Shown: positions 7,558-18,309, counted from the stretch's first letter. The stretch: 64,000 nt of DNA from Acidobacteriota bacterium (GCA_016211105.1 JACQSX010000035.1:54260-118259); one strand, 5' to 3'. The notes: generated by a model from the letters alone, not told the origin. Program-made: numbers and translations.

Positions 7558-9447
7558 ATGGAGCGCATGCTGCTGAAGAAGAAAGATCCTGACCGGCTAA
7601 TCCGTGAATCCGAAACTCCTGAAAGGAAGATGAGGAGGTCGCTTTCTGCCTTTGACTTAACAGCGTTAGGCGTAGGTGCCACCATTGGGGCTGGCATCTT
7701 TGCGCTCACCGGGACGGCCGCAGCGGGGAAAAGTGCCATTGGAATTCCGCCTTCCTTGATCGACACGCCGGTACTAAATTTCATTGTCAAAGGCCTAGCA
7801 GGCGGAACATTGGAACTGGGCCGACTCGGAGCAGGGCCATCTATCACGGTCTCTTTTCTTGTGGCTGCCCTGGCTTGCGCGTTTGCGGCATTTTGTTACG
7901 CAGAGCTGGCGGCAATGATCCCCGTCTCCGGCAGCGCTTACACCTATGCGTATGCCACGCTGGGCGAAATGGTCGCATGGATCATCGGCTGGGACTTAAT
8001 CCTCGAGTACATGGTCGGCAATATTGCAGTGGCCACCAGTTGGTCCGGATATTTCGTGGAGTTTGCGTATAGCACGACGGGCATCAAGTTCCCGCTCTGG
8101 CTGGTGGCGGATTTCAAAACGGCCGCCGCCAAGCTCGCCGAGGGTGGGCCCACCTTGGCGATGTTTTCCTCCACGAGCCTGCCAACACTGGTCGAAAGGC
8201 ACGTAGCCCTGAACGTCCCTGCCTTTGTCATTGTGGCCCTGCTGACGGCACTTCTGATTTATGGGGTCCGAGAAAGTGCCTTGGCCAACACCGTAGCGGT
8301 GTGTGTCAAAGTCGCCATCGTCGTTTTCTTTATTGCCTTTGGGGCATTTTATGTAACCCCCAATAACTGGGTGCCATTTGCCCCGCACGGTTTCCTCGGC
8401 ATTATGGGAGGAGCGGCGATCGTCTTTTTCGCTTTCATCGGCTTCGATGCGGTTTCGACGACTGCCGAAGAGGCTCGGAACCCACAACGAGACATCCCGA
8501 TAGGAATGATCGGCTCTCTGGCAATCACCACGTTGCTTTACATCGGCGTCTCTCTTGTCTTGACCGGAATGCTGCGCTGGCCGCAGTTGGATGATCCTGC
8601 TCCGGTGGCGAAGGCCCTACGTGAGGTAGGTGGCACGCGCTGGGCCCAAGCCTTCGTGAGCGCCGGGGCCCTGGCTGGCATCACGTCGGTGTTGCTCGTA
8701 TTTCAACTGGGACAGCCTCGCATTTTCATGGCAATGGCACGCGATGGGTTACTGCCTCAGTATTTTTCGCGCATTCATCCCCGTTTTCGGACGCCACACA
8801 TAACCACCTTTTGGACCGGCGTTTTCGTCGCCATTCCAGCGCTGTTTATCGATATCGGTTCGGCAGCGGAACTGACCAACATCGGGACCCTCTTCGCGTT
8901 TATTCTCGTCTGTGCGGGCGTCATGGCGCTGCGAAAAACAGATCCCCTACGTATCCGGCCCTTCAAAACGCCGCTGGTCCCCCTCCTCCCCATGCTGGGC
9001 GTTTTGCTCTGCCTCTTTTTGATGCTCAGCTTGCCAATCCTGACGTGGATGCGCTTTTATGGATGGCTTCGCATCGGCCTAGTGATTTATCTCGGCTTTG
9101 GGCTGGTCAACAGCTCAATGGTGGGGGACTCTGCGGATCACAAAGCGGCGCGGATGATCAGTGCATCTAGCGCTGCGGCATTGGGAGTTGTCGGGTTTGT
9201 CATTGATACTTTCGCGGTCACGTTGATCGTTCGCTACCACTCCAAATTCGTTGGCGGTGTGGAATTTTTGATTTTTGCCTTCTTACTGATTCTCTGTGAC
9301 CTGATGCATGCGGGGATTGCCATATCCAGAAGCAGAGAGCCGGTAGAACCGACCGGGGCGGCCGGAAGAGCTCAAACCATCGGGATTTCCCTAGCCATCT
9401 TGGCTTCGGTAGCGCTGGTTGTCTTGACATTGTTGTACTTGCGCTGA
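7558..9447 (+). CDS. APC-superfamily amino-acid permease (cationic amino acid transporter-like)
   Basis: The 629-aa protein has a basic cytosolic N-terminus followed by the APC signature of helix 1, LGVGATIGAGIFALTG (about residues 38-53), and 12-14 hydrophobic segments in all. FAFIGFDAVSTTAEEARNPQRDIP is the conserved helix 6/loop motif of the CAT/YfnA branch. Its length and the two extra C-terminal helices fit the CAT group, which imports amino acids with protons. The exact substrate cannot be told from sequence. The start is ATG 7558 with GAGGG upstream; ATG 7567 is also possible. It stands as a single gene behind the tandem repeat. Confidence 0.9.
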   Translation: MERMLLKKKDPDRLIRESETPERKMRRSLSAFDLTALGVGATIGAGIFALTGTAAAGKSAIGIPPSLIDTPVLNFIVKGLAGGTLELGRLGAGPSITVSFLVAALACAFAAFCYAELAAMIPVSGSAYTYAYATLGEMVAWIIGWDLILEYMVGNIAVATSWSGYFVEFAYSTTGIKFPLWLVADFKTAAAKLAEGGPTLAMFSSTSLPTLVERHVALNVPAFVIVALLTALLIYGVRESALANTVAVCVKVAIVVFFIAFGAFYVTPNNWVPFAPHGFLGIMGGAAIVFFAFIGFDAVSTTAEEARNPQRDIPIGMIGSLAITTLLYIGVSLVLTGMLRWPQLDDPAPVAKALREVGGTRWAQAFVSAGALAGITSVLLVFQLGQPRIFMAMARDGLLPQYFSRIHPRFRTPHITTFWTGVFVAIPALFIDIGSAAELTNIGTLFAFILVCAGVMALRKTDPLRIRPFKTPLVPLLPMLGVLLCLFLMLSLPILTWMRFYGWLRIGLVIYLGFGLVNSSMVGDSADHKAARMISASSAAALGVVGFVIDTFAVTLIVRYHSKFVGGVEFLIFAFLLILCDLMHAGIAISRSREPVEPTGAAGRAQTIGISLAILASVALVVLTLLYLR

Positions 9448-9584
9448 ATACGCGTCGCCTGGACTGATACGAAGTCACAACCACGCGGCGACTAGGGATC
9501 ACACTCCAGACCTGGCTGCTTTAGCCGGCAGCAAGGCGAATGGTAGGAGTAGAGCGGCCCGATAAACGTCGCCCAGCGTCTATC

Positions 9585-10559
9585 CTAGCGGACTCTCTGC
9601 AGGATCGAGATTGTCTTTGGCCCGCGATTGCAGACAAACACATAGCGATTGTCGCGGCTCACGTCTAAACAGGATGGTCTGGTCCCTACGGAGACCTGTT
9701 CCAACTCGGTAAAGCTTTCCGCATCCAGAATCGAAACCCTGCCCTCCAGTCCGTTGCTCACGTACAAGTATTTCCCATCATCGCTCATTTTCAATGCTGT
9801 TGAACCACTACCGGTGGAGATGCGCTTGGACTCCTTTTCCTCGTCCAACGAAATTCGCAGCACGGTATTCCGCGGACCCAATGCAAACAGCCAACGCTCG
9901 TTAAGATCAATTGCCAGCGGCGTATTTTTAGCGGTAAGGACGTTAAATGAGTGCGACAACTCCCTCGCGATCACATCCACGACCCCAATCTTCTGCATCC
10001 CTACGGCGACATAGGCTCGACCACGGCCGGGAGCTACCGCCAGACCCGTCGCCTCAGCATCAAAAACCACATCCTTCGCAGGCCTAAACGTGTACTCGTT
10101 CAGAAAAGATAGTTTTGCAGCCCGCGTTTGCAGCAACAAAATGACCCGGTTGTATTGGCCAAAAAACGTAGGGCCGTCCGCCGTAGGCACATTTCGCACG
10201 AAGCGACCGCCATACAAGTCCACAAGGGAAATTTTTCTCCCGTTCCAGTGACCCACCATGGCAAACTTGCCTCCCGGGAGGCGGTGAATGAATAGGGGCG
10301 ACCCATCCACTCGCAGGCGGCTTGTGATGCGCGCCTGCCTCAAGTCATAAAAGAGAACTTGGTCATCCGCTGTCGTGATAACCAGCTTATGATTATCCGG
10401 ACTGACGGAACATGAGGCAGGAACCGAATCCAGCTTGATCGTCGTGAGAAGCTTGTGGGTTTCCTGCCCGAACGTGGGAACACTGACTGCGCAGAGCAAA
10501 GCGCAAAACAATCCGATTGCCGAAGCTGTTCCCTTTCTGGCAAAAGACCTTATCGACAT
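9585..10559 (-). CDS. Secreted YVTN-type beta-propeller protein
   Basis: This 324-aa exported protein has a signal peptide in the first ~30 residues (ending AVSVPTFGQ) and repeated blades of the YVTN/seven-bladed propeller type, for example SPDNHKLVITTADDQVLFYD near the start, SDDGKYLYVSNGLEGRVSILD and SRDNRYVFVCNRGPKTISIL near the end. I chose ATG 10559 because it begins the signal peptide and has GGCGAGG upstream; the open frame continues to 10709 but that extension has no export signal. Propellers of this kind are often surface or periplasmic binding scaffolds; no ligand can be named. Confidence 0.8.
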   Translation of the reverse strand: MSIRSFARKGTASAIGLFCALLCAVSVPTFGQETHKLLTTIKLDSVPASCSVSPDNHKLVITTADDQVLFYDLRQARITSRLRVDGSPLFIHRLPGGKFAMVGHWNGRKISLVDLYGGRFVRNVPTADGPTFFGQYNRVILLLQTRAAKLSFLNEYTFRPAKDVVFDAEATGLAVAPGRGRAYVAVGMQKIGVVDVIARELSHSFNVLTAKNTPLAIDLNERWLFALGPRNTVLRISLDEEKESKRISTGSGSTALKMSDDGKYLYVSNGLEGRVSILDAESFTELEQVSVGTRPSCLDVSRDNRYVFVCNRGPKTISILQRVR

Positions 10560-10805
10560 AGAGTTGTGCCTCGCCCAACGATTGACACTCGCTCTCAGCG
10601 GCCCATCCGGGAATCGTTCGGTCCCCTCAATGCGCTGCTCCGGACCCGAAGTTTGCCACACATCTATATGATTCGTCCCATCCAAATTTTGGCGGAGAAA
10701 AGATTGCAATCTTGGCGGAGATAAAATCGCAGCGCCACTGGCTTCCTGCCAATTTGCGCAGGTAGTTCCTCAACGTGGTGTCGCGTTCCCAGTACCCATC
10801 GGGTT

Positions 10806-11765
10806 ATGGCTCCAACCATGTTAAAATTTTTGCTTCTTTCTATGACAACGCCTACTCGTCAGCCCAATCTTCCGGAAACGCAACCCCGGCAGCACTGGCT
10901 TGCCGATGGTTCCCTGCTTTTGATCACATTCATTTGGGGTTTTTCTTTTGTAATTGTCAAACAAGTCCTACAGCAACTGCCGGCTTCTTATTTCAACGCG
11001 CTACGTTTCACCGCCGCAAGCGCAACCTTCGTACCCTTCACTGCCAGACAGTGGAGGAATTGGAGGCCAGTCGTTGCGCCTGGATTGCTAATGTCCCTGT
11101 TCCTATACGCCGGCTTTCTCTTCCAGGCCACTGGGCTACGACACACCACTCCCTCAAAGTCTGCCTTTATCACCTCTTCTTCGGTCATCGGAGTGCCAAT
11201 TATTCTTCGGATTTTTTACAAAAGAAAATCCGATCGCAGCGCCCTGGCAGGTGTTGTTCTCGGTTTCGCAGGCCTCTATTTTCTCACGCTCCCCGCAAAC
11301 TACCCTCATTTTGATATCGGGGATGGGCTCACGGGACTGTGCGCGATCGCTTGGGCTTTCCACATTGTCCTGGCCGGGCAATTCTCACGTCGATATCCCA
11401 CGCTGGCATTAGCCTCGATCCAGATTGGGACGACATGCCTGGGGTTTTGGATTACAGCGTGGCTTTTGGGAGAGATCGCGCCTGTCCCAATTACAGTCGT
11501 TCCCGCCGTCCTTTACGGCGGCATGCTGGCCACCAGCCTTTGTTTTGCCCTGCAACTGTGGGCGCAACGCCATATTTCGTCCACCCGCGCCGGCCTCTGG
11601 TTGACCACCGAACCTCTTTTTGCGGCCGCGACGTCCTATTTGTGGATCGGCGAGCGGCTCACCGGGCCACAGATATTGGGCGCGCTCTTGATCGTAGCGG
11701 GGGTGGTTCTGGCAGAAGCGGGTTACCAATGGGACGTCTTGAATCGCTGGGGTAGCGACCCTTGA
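10806..11765 (+). CDS. DMT/EamA-family transporter
   Basis: The product (319 aa) has ten hydrophobic segments arranged as two EamA repeats, the hallmark of the drug/metabolite transporter superfamily. The conserved opening LITFIWGFSFVIVKQ of helix 1 and SSTRAGLWLTTEPLFAA ahead of helix 9 are visible. It acts in the inner membrane as an exporter or exchanger of a small metabolite; the substrate is unknown. The start is uncertain: ATG 10806, or ATG 10842 (MTTPTRQ), in front of which a TTAAAAT sequence could be a -10 element. Confidence 0.85.
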   Translation: MAPTMLKFLLLSMTTPTRQPNLPETQPRQHWLADGSLLLITFIWGFSFVIVKQVLQQLPASYFNALRFTAASATFVPFTARQWRNWRPVVAPGLLMSLFLYAGFLFQATGLRHTTPSKSAFITSSSVIGVPIILRIFYKRKSDRSALAGVVLGFAGLYFLTLPANYPHFDIGDGLTGLCAIAWAFHIVLAGQFSRRYPTLALASIQIGTTCLGFWITAWLLGEIAPVPITVVPAVLYGGMLATSLCFALQLWAQRHISSTRAGLWLTTEPLFAAATSYLWIGERLTGPQILGALLIVAGVVLAEAGYQWDVLNRWGSDP

Positions 11766-11881
11766 CTTTTCGCCGAGTGGGAACGTTTCTTTCCAGAGTT
11801 TGGTAATTCCGGAGATATCATAGTTTCGATTACAGAGTTGTGGACAGTGAAGATGTTTGCATAAGCGGAGGCACTTTGAAC

Positions 11882-12295
11882 ATGAACATAAAAATCGTCA
11901 ATCCATCGTCCGTCGCGCCTCCTATCGGCGCGTATTCACACGCTTTCACCCTCGATACCAACAGCGTTTCAAAGATTTGCTTTGTGTCGGGGCAGGTGGC
12001 AGTCGATCGTCAGGGAAATCTGGTAGGGAAGGGAGATTTCCGCGCCCAGTACCTGATGGCGTACGAGAACTTGAGAAATGTTTTGTCTGCCGAAGGAGCC
12101 ACTTTCGACAACATCGTTCAGTTGCGCACCTATTTGACCCGCCACGAGAACGTTCACAAGTTCATTGATATCCGCAAGGAAACTTATCCGCAGTGGTTTC
12201 CAACCGGAAAATATCCTCCTAATACGCTGTTGATAATCGACAGTCTCGTATGGCCGGACTTGCTTATAGAAGTAGAAGCGGTCGCCTGCTGGTAG
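11882..12295 (+). CDS. RidA/YjgF-family enamine/imine deaminase
   Basis: This 137-aa protein of the RidA (YjgF/UK114) family hydrolyses reactive enamine/imine intermediates of PLP enzymes and protects them from 2-aminoacrylate. The family landmarks PIGAYSHA, FVSGQVAVD and the Arg of IVQLRTYLT, which holds the substrate carboxylate, are present. The usual C-terminal PPNTLL...VWPDLLIEVEAVA is complete. ATG 11882 is chosen for the GGAGG ten bases upstream and for matching the family's N-terminus; an upstream GTG at 11840 would add 14 unrelated residues. Confidence 0.9.
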   Translation: MNIKIVNPSSVAPPIGAYSHAFTLDTNSVSKICFVSGQVAVDRQGNLVGKGDFRAQYLMAYENLRNVLSAEGATFDNIVQLRTYLTRHENVHKFIDIRKETYPQWFPTGKYPPNTLLIIDSLVWPDLLIEVEAVACW

Positions 12296-12372
12296 CAGAC
12301 TTCGCATGCGGGTGTGGGCGGGTTGGGTGACACCCAGGTCAGGTCGCTGACCCTGCGAATCGCTTGGCCGTC

Positions 12373-12737
12373 AGGTGACACGACGACACCCCTGTGGCCC
12401 GAGAAAAACAGCTCAGCGAAATTTAATTGTACTTTCCAGCGCAAGCCGGAATCCCACCGATCCGGTGAGCGCCTTCAATTATTCGCCCGCGGTGGTAGTG
12501 AATCCGAAAAATCCGGCGACCATATATGTGGGCATTTTTGGCGATCGTGCCGCCTTTGTGACCAAGCTTGACACACGGATCGCTCACATATTCCACCTAT
12601 TTCGGAGGCATGGACCAGACGGCGGAAATGGAATTGCCATTGATAAGGACGGCAGCGCCTGTATTGTGGAAGACAGGTCCTCGAGCAATCTCGTCGGCAC
12701 TCCACAGGTCTATTCAGGCGGTCTGTTCAGGGCATAG
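12373..12737 (+). pseudogene. Remnant of an SBBP-type beta-propeller repeat gene
   Basis: Pieces of the SBBP repeat can be read in sequence but in changing frames. AAFVTKLDT is in one frame, GSLTYSTYFGGMDQTA in the next, and GNGIAIDKDGSACIV back in the first. One extra base after the LDT codons and a compensating change about 60 nt later explain this. Intact SBBP genes are long secreted proteins with many such repeats; only about one repeat is left and there is no signal peptide or ribosome site. I call it a dead fragment, lying between ridA and degP. Confidence 0.6.
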
Positions 12738-12868
12738 CTTTTTTCTTGCCCAAAGCGCGCCGTACGCGAGCGCTTCACTTGTGGTAAAATAATTTTTTGG
12801 TGTGGAAAGGAATTTTACAACGATTTCAAGCTTCATTCGTATACTGAAGTGGAAGCTTGGAGGAAGAT

Positions 12869-14476
12869 ATGAAAAGTAGACGTTGGCTCCAAATGATTCA
12901 GGAACGCCGCGGTTTGGCCTTTATCATGCTGCTGCTGACATTGGCGATCGGGATTACGATCGGAACGATTATCCAGCGGGGCGCTAGCGCGGAGAAGACT
13001 GCGCGCGATGCAGCGCAACTGAAAATTTCAGGTGAAGGGCGACCGCTCGGACTCGACAGTCCGGTTTCCCTTCAGGATGGATTCGCCAAAATAGCTCAGG
13101 CTGTAGAACCGGCTGTAGTGAATATCAGCACCAGCCAGATCATTCGAGCCGCCCGCAGCCGGAGGCAGCAACCGCAACAAGGAGAGCCCTTTGATTTCTT
13201 TGGAGATGACTTCTTCGATCGATTCTTCGGCGGCCAGCAAATGGATCGCAAAGTAGAGAGTCTGGGATCGGGCGTGATTGTCGATGGCAAAGGCTATGTC
13301 CTGACCAACCACCATGTGGTGGCGCAAGCGGACAAGATTACCGTCAAACTGCAAACTGGCGAAGAAACGCCCGCCAATGTAATTGGAGTGGATCCGGAGT
13401 CGGACCTAGCGGTACTGAAAATCGACCTGAGGAAGGCTCTCCCCTTCGTAAGGGTCGGCGACTCAGACAAATTAAAGGTGGGCGATTGGGTTCTGGCGAT
13501 TGGGAGTCCATTTGGATTTGAGCAAACCGTGACTGCGGGGATCATTAGTGCGACGCATCGCAATTTTCTCTCGGACAGTTTCGGCGACTATCTGCAGACC
13601 GACGCAGCGATCAACCGTGGGAACAGTGGAGGTCCGTTGGTGAATATGCGGGGTGAGGTTGTAGGAATTAACTCATTCATCTCCACCACTACAGGAGGGA
13701 GTGTAGGCGTGGGATTCGCTATCCCTAGTTCCGTCTTTGTCAACTCCTACAATCAATTGATAAGCAAGGGAAAAATGGAGCGGGGTTGGCTGGGAGTCAC
13801 GATGAACACGGCTCCGTTTACTCCGGAAATAGCAAAGTTCTTCGGTGTATCTTCCCGGGACGCTGGGAACGGCTACGGGGTTCTGGTCACCCAACTGGTT
13901 GACGAGAACGGCAAACCGTCCAAGACTGCGGGTCCCGCCGCCAAGGCAGGCATCCGCGAAGAGGATGTAATTGTGGAATTCAATGGCAAACCGATCAAGA
14001 ACTTCTTCGACCTCCGTGCTGCAGTGGCCAATACTCCACCGCGTCAAACCGTTGATGTAAAAGTTATTCGTTTCGGAGAGCCCAAGACTTTCAGTGTCAA
14101 GCTCGAGGAACGGATGCTGAGTAGCCGGCAGACGGAGGATTCGATCTCGATGGATAAACGCGAAGAACGACGCGATAAAGAGATCGGGCTGAATATCCGA
14201 GACCTGACGCCGGCTCAGATGCAACAACTTAACCTTGAAGAAGGCGCCGGGCTTCTGATTGATGATGTACGTGCAGGCAGCTTGGCCGACGACGCCGGGT
14301 TGGCGGCCAATATGGTCATCGTGAAAGCCAATGGGAAAGTGATGAAGACAGCGCGCCAATTTTACGATTATGTGGCGGGTTTACGTTCCGGAGATTCCGT
14401 AGTCTTGAAAGTCGTTGTTCCGGCCAGCCCCCAGAGACCCGAAGGGCTGTTTTATACTTCATTCGTGAAACCCTAA
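12869..14476 (+). CDS. degP: DegP/HtrA (Do-like) serine protease with two PDZ domains
   Basis: This 535-aa periplasmic protease/chaperone is anchored or exported by a hydrophobic segment at residues 16-35. The trypsin-like triad is visible as H149 (LTNHHV), D179 ([10 protein letters not shown]) and S253 (GNSGGPLVN). Two PDZ domains follow (about 290-400 and 435-530). A flexible [13 protein letters not shown] loop precedes the protease core, as in DegP/MucD. ATG 12869 is fixed by GGAGGA five bases upstream. The gene is monocistronic, ending at a strong intrinsic terminator. Its role is to degrade or refold damaged envelope proteins. Confidence 0.95.
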   Translation: MKSRRWLQMIQERRGLAFIMLLLTLAIGITIGTIIQRGASAEKTARDAAQLKISGEGRPLGLDSPVSLQDGFAKIAQAVEPAVVNISTSQIIRAARSRRQQPQQGEPFDFFGDDFFDRFFGGQQMDRKVESLGSGVIVDGKGYVLTNHHVVAQADKITVKLQTGEETPANVIGVDPESDLAVLKIDLRKALPFVRVGDSDKLKVGDWVLAIGSPFGFEQTVTAGIISATHRNFLSDSFGDYLQTDAAINRGNSGGPLVNMRGEVVGINSFISTTTGGSVGVGFAIPSSVFVNSYNQLISKGKMERGWLGVTMNTAPFTPEIAKFFGVSSRDAGNGYGVLVTQLVDENGKPSKTAGPAAKAGIREEDVIVEFNGKPIKNFFDLRAAVANTPPRQTVDVKVIRFGEPKTFSVKLEERMLSSRQTEDSISMDKREERRDKEIGLNIRDLTPAQMQQLNLEEGAGLLIDDVRAGSLADDAGLAANMVIVKANGKVMKTARQFYDYVAGLRSGDSVVLKVVVPASPQRPEGLFYTSFVKP

Positions 14477-14496
14477 CCAAATTTTCGAAAACCGAT

Positions 14497-14530
14497 AAAA
14501 AAGGGCGGGCGCTTCCCGCCCTTTTTTATT
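14497..14530 (+). terminator. Intrinsic terminator after degP
   Basis: GGGCGGG (14503-14509) pairs with CCCGCCC (14515-14521) around a 5-nt loop and is followed by six T; the A run before the stem makes the stem longer and the terminator possibly bidirectional. It lies 20 nt after the degP stop. Confidence 0.92.
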
Positions 14531-14580
14531 ACACTTGGACCTTCGAACCTTGCCAGATTGGGATCTGCAAGGGCTCTTGC

Positions 14581-16083
14581 ATGACAAAAATACGGACTTT
14601 TAAGAATTTCATCGATGGGCAGTGGGTCGCCTGTCGGTCGGGTCAGACTTTCGAAAATCGCAATCCAGCCAATCAAGATGACTTGGTCGGACTCTTCCAG
14701 AACTCGTCTGCAGAAGATGTCAACGATGCCGTCGAAGCCGCGTCTCGAGCTTATCAGAAGTGGCGGCTCTACCCCGCCCCAAAGCGGGCTGAGCTTCTAT
14801 ATCGCGCCGGTCAGATCCTGATCGAGAGAAAAGAGGAGTTCGCCCATGATATGACTCGCGAGATGGGCAAAGTTCTTAAGGAATCGCGCGGCGATGTGCA
14901 GGAGGCAATTGACATGACTTTCTTCATCGCTGGGGAAGGTCGTCGGATGTATGGCCACACTGCTCCTTCGGAACTCCCCAACAAGTTCGCCATGTCGGTC
15001 CGCATACCGCTGGGAGTTTGTGGCTTGATTACTCCCTGGAATTTTCCGATGGCGATTCCTTCTTGGAAAATGATTCCCGCACTGATTTGCGGAAACACCG
15101 TCGTCATCAAGCCCGCCGAAGACACTCCACTTTCGCTGGTTAATTTTTGTCAAGTCCTGGAAGAGGCGGGCATTCCACCGGGAGTGGTCAATCTGGTCAG
15201 CGGAAGCGGCAACGATGCAGGAGCGCCGTTGGTCCGGCATCCGAAGACGGCAATGATTTCCTTCACTGGCTCAACCGCGGTGGGACGGACCGTGGCGGCA
15301 ACATGCGCCCCCCAAAATAAGCCACACCATTTGGAGATGGGTGGCAAGAACATCATCATGGTCTTGGACGATGCCAACATCGACTTGGCTGTGGAAGGTG
15401 CCGTTTGGGGTGGATTCGGGACTACCGGACAGCGCTGCACGGCAGCGAGCCGTGTAGCAGTGCACAAGAAGATTTACAAAGAATTCGTAAACCGGTTCGT
15501 CCGGCACGCCAAAAGGCTACGGGTGGGCGAAGGTTTGAATGAGAAAATAGACCTGGGTCCCATCATCAACGCCAGCCAGCTTGAATCGGTTAGCCGATAT
15601 GTGCAAATAGGAAAGAGGGAGGGAGCAAAGCTGGCCTTGGGCGGTGACGTGTTACGGAAGGGGATTTACAAGAAGGGGTTTTTCCATGAACCGACCATCT
15701 TCATCGACGCTGATCCTAGAATGCGCATCGCGCTCGAAGAAATCTTTGGCCCTGTCGTCACCGTATTGCCGGTCAACAGCTTGGAGGAGGCAATAGAAGT
15801 GGGAAACTCCGTCGAATATGGTCTTGCCTCGTCCATATACACACAGAATGTGGACCAGGCCTTTGTTGCAATGCGTGAGATGTATACCGGTATTTTTTAC
15901 GTCAATGCATCCACCATTGGAGCCGAGGTGCACCTGCCATTTGGAGGCACGAAGGCTACGGGCAACGGTCACCGCGAGGCCGGACATACCGCATTGGATG
16001 TTTTTTCGGAGTGGAAATCCATCTACATTGACTTCAGCGGGAAATTGCAGAAAGCACAAATTGATCAAGTTGAGGTTTATTAG
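14581..16083 (+). CDS. NAD(P)+-dependent aldehyde dehydrogenase
   Basis: The 500-aa product is a full-length member of the ALDH superfamily, which oxidises an aldehyde to its acid. The nucleophile is C286 (GQRCTAAS) and the general base E252 (LEMGGKN). The cofactor-site motif [10 protein letters not shown] (151-160) and the Rossmann FTGSTAVGR (228-236) are present. It sits 2 nt upstream of alanine dehydrogenase, so the two form an operon, suggesting a catabolic step in amino-acid or semialdehyde metabolism. The substrate cannot be fixed from sequence; semialdehydes such as 2-oxoglutarate or aminoadipate semialdehyde are candidates. Confidence 0.9.
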   Translation: MTKIRTFKNFIDGQWVACRSGQTFENRNPANQDDLVGLFQNSSAEDVNDAVEAASRAYQKWRLYPAPKRAELLYRAGQILIERKEEFAHDMTREMGKVLKESRGDVQEAIDMTFFIAGEGRRMYGHTAPSELPNKFAMSVRIPLGVCGLITPWNFPMAIPSWKMIPALICGNTVVIKPAEDTPLSLVNFCQVLEEAGIPPGVVNLVSGSGNDAGAPLVRHPKTAMISFTGSTAVGRTVAATCAPQNKPHHLEMGGKNIIMVLDDANIDLAVEGAVWGGFGTTGQRCTAASRVAVHKKIYKEFVNRFVRHAKRLRVGEGLNEKIDLGPIINASQLESVSRYVQIGKREGAKLALGGDVLRKGIYKKGFFHEPTIFIDADPRMRIALEEIFGPVVTVLPVNSLEEAIEVGNSVEYGLASSIYTQNVDQAFVAMREMYTGIFYVNASTIGAEVHLPFGGTKATGNGHREAGHTALDVFSEWKSIYIDFSGKLQKAQIDQVEVY

Positions 16084-16085
16084 AC

Positions 16086-17204
16086 ATGAAAATCGGATTG
16101 CCCAAGGAAATCAAAGACAACGAATATCGGGTAGGACTCGTGCCTGCCGGAGTGCATACGCTAATAGCCGCGGGACACAAGGTGGTCGTGGAAACTCATG
16201 CGGGCGAAGGGAGTGGATTTTCCGACAAGGAGTACGTGGATGCAGGCGCAGAAATTGTATCGTCAGCACAACAAGTCTTCCATGACTCCGAACTGATCGT
16301 CAAGGTAAAGGAGCCGATCGAAGAAGAATACGATCGCCTACATGAGGGCCAGATTCTGTTTACTTATCTCCACCTGGCGCCGGCGCCGAAACTCACCCAA
16401 GCGCTCTTGAAACAACGGATTATCGGAATCGCATACGAGACAATTCCGGATCGAAGAGGCACGTTGCCGTTACTCACCCCCATGAGTGAAGTAGCAGGGC
16501 GCATGGCCATCCACGTAGGGGCTTACTATTTAGAAAAAACAAATGGGGGATGCGGAAATTTGCTAGGGGGGGTGCCCGGAGTCCCACCTGCCACCGTCGC
16601 CATCATTGGGGGAGGGATTGTGGGAACCAACGCGGCCAAGGTGGCCACAGGTATGGGAGCTCGCGTCGTTATATTGGATATCGACCCTGAGAGAATGCGA
16701 CAGTTGGATGATATCTTCTACGGCCGCGCAGAAACACAAATGGCCAACCATTACAGTATCGCCAAGGTGGTGGCAGAGGCCGATTTGGTCATCGGAGCAG
16801 TCCTGGTACGTGGCGCCGCTGCTCCCAAACTGGTCACCCGCGAGATGATTTCTGGGATGAGAAAGGGAAGTGTGGTCATCGATGTCGCGGTTGATCAAGG
16901 CGGGTGTTTCGACACCACTAGGGCCACCACCCACAGTCACCCCACTTACGAAATCGACGGAGTGCTGCATTATTGTGTAGCCAATATGCCGGGAGCCGTA
17001 CCCCGAACTAGTACGCTCGCCCTTACGAATTCCACGCTTGCCTACGTCTTGAAGCTGGCTGAAGGACTGCAATCAGCTTTGAAGAAGAATCCCCTCATTA
17101 AGGATGGGGTCAACGTGTTCCGTGGCTTCGTTACCTGCAAGCCGGTAGCGGACGCTCAGGGTCTGAGCTACCGTCCTCTGGACGAATTACTGAGCTCGGC
17201 CTGA
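16086..17204 (+). CDS. ald: Alanine dehydrogenase
   Basis: This 372-aa enzyme interconverts L-alanine and pyruvate plus ammonia using NAD. It begins with the family signature [18 protein letters not shown], in which K and R residues bind pyruvate. The catalytic His and Asp are expected in the YLHLAP and DVAVDQGG segments, both visible. The Rossmann motif [15 protein letters not shown] starts near residue 177. The length equals that of bacterial Ald. Translation follows the aldehyde dehydrogenase with only 2 nt between. Its TGA stop directly abuts the -35 box of the hrcA promoter. Confidence 0.95.
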   Translation: MKIGLPKEIKDNEYRVGLVPAGVHTLIAAGHKVVVETHAGEGSGFSDKEYVDAGAEIVSSAQQVFHDSELIVKVKEPIEEEYDRLHEGQILFTYLHLAPAPKLTQALLKQRIIGIAYETIPDRRGTLPLLTPMSEVAGRMAIHVGAYYLEKTNGGCGNLLGGVPGVPPATVAIIGGGIVGTNAAKVATGMGARVVILDIDPERMRQLDDIFYGRAETQMANHYSIAKVVAEADLVIGAVLVRGAAAPKLVTREMISGMRKGSVVIDVAVDQGGCFDTTRATTHSHPTYEIDGVLHYCVANMPGAVPRTSTLALTNSTLAYVLKLAEGLQSALKKNPLIKDGVNVFRGFVTCKPVADAQGLSYRPLDELLSSA

Positions 17205-17233
17205 TTGACTCATCCCCGGCTGGATGTTATAAA
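17205..17233 (+). promoter_or_regulatory. Sigma-70-type promoter of the hrcA operon
   Basis: TTGACT (17205-17210), a 17-nt spacer and TATAAA (17228-17233) form a near-consensus promoter. The predicted start of transcription at about 17240 lies only ~10 nt before the hrcA ATG, so the leader would be very short. No CIRCE inverted repeat (TTAGCACTC-N9-GAGTGCTAA) is visible around it. Confidence 0.7.
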
Positions 17234-17249
17234 ACCGATGTAAGTGTCC

Positions 17250-18302
17250 ATGAGTGAAGAACTTTTGAGCGACCGCGCACGTCGCTTGCTCAAAGCCCTA
17301 ATACAAGAGTACATCCGAACAGGGGAACCTGTAGGTTCACGGCGGCTTTCGAAACTAAGTGAGGAAGGTCTCAGTCCGGCTACGATTCGGAATATCATGG
17401 CCGACTTGGAGGAAAGCGGTTTTGTGTGTCAGCCCCATCTCTCAGCTGGACGGGTTCCGACTGAAAAGGGATATCGTTTTTACGTAGATGTCCTCCTGGA
17501 GAGGGCCAGCCTCTCCAGCTGGGACATCACAGAAATCAACCGAAGCCTCAGGGGCGGAGACCCAAGCGCCAACCATTTGATGTCTCGGGCTTCCCATGTT
17601 TTGTCAACGGTATCAAATAATGTAGGATTTGTGATCTCTCCCCCGATGTCCCGGTTGGTGATGAAGCATGTCGAATTTTTGCGTTTGGGAGAAAGACGCG
17701 TATTGGTCATTCTTGTTGGGACGTCCGGTATCGTGCAAAACCGTGTGATCCAACCTGACGAAGAGATGTCGCAGCAAGAATTGGATTTCGCCGGCAGGTA
17801 CATGGTGGCCAACTTAGCCGGTTTCACCCTGCCACACATTCGTCACAAACTGGTGTACCTGATGAGCGAAGAAAAGGCCCTTTATGACAAGATGCTGCAA
17901 AAAGTTCTCAAACTTGGCACTGCTGGTTTCCACGACACGAAGGCGGAAGTCGAGGGAGACGTTTATGTCGACGGCGCTGCGCGCTTGATGCGTTACCCGG
18001 AGTTTGCCGACGTAAAGCGAATGATCGAGATTTTCGAGATGTTCGAGCAGAAGAGTCGCCTGGTAAAAATCATCAGTGAATGCATTCGAGACGACAAAGG
18101 CGAACCGAAGGTTGCGATCGGGTTGGAGCGCGGGAGTTCCGGTACCAGCGACTTCGCCATGGTGGCATCTTCGTACACTTACGGTGACCAATCCGTTGGA
18201 AGTTTGGGCATTTTGGGTCCGACACGCATGGAATATGCGCGCGCCATTCCTCTAGTTGATTACGTCGCTAGAGTCTTTGAAGGAATTTTGAATCGTAACT
18301 GA
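17250..18302 (+). CDS. hrcA: Heat-inducible transcription repressor HrcA
   Basis: This 350-aa repressor of class I heat-shock genes normally binds CIRCE elements with help from GroEL. The N-terminal winged helix is clear (LLKALIQEYIRTGEPVGSRR, then SPATIRNIMADLEESG and the HLSAGRVPTEKGYRFYVD signature, residues up to about 80). The HrcA dimer/inserted domain follows to the end (residues ~100-345). ATG 17250 is preferred to GTG 17244; no Shine-Dalgarno is visible, which fits the near-leaderless mRNA. It heads an operon with grpE, dnaJ, prmA and rsmE; dnaK is absent here. Confidence 0.95.
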   Translation: MSEELLSDRARRLLKALIQEYIRTGEPVGSRRLSKLSEEGLSPATIRNIMADLEESGFVCQPHLSAGRVPTEKGYRFYVDVLLERASLSSWDITEINRSLRGGDPSANHLMSRASHVLSTVSNNVGFVISPPMSRLVMKHVEFLRLGERRVLVILVGTSGIVQNRVIQPDEEMSQQELDFAGRYMVANLAGFTLPHIRHKLVYLMSEEKALYDKMLQKVLKLGTAGFHDTKAEVEGDVYVDGAARLMRYPEFADVKRMIEIFEMFEQKSRLVKIISECIRDDKGEPKVAIGLERGSSGTSDFAMVASSYTYGDQSVGSLGILGPTRMEYARAIPLVDYVARVFEGILNRN

Positions 18303-18309
18303 AAATTTT

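Noticed and set aside
13673..14359. Long minus-strand frame inside degP
   Set aside because: It is antisense to a well-conserved protease and has no supporting motif.
17150..17260. CIRCE operator at hrcA
   Set aside because: No TTAGCACTC/GAGTGCTAA inverted repeat is present.
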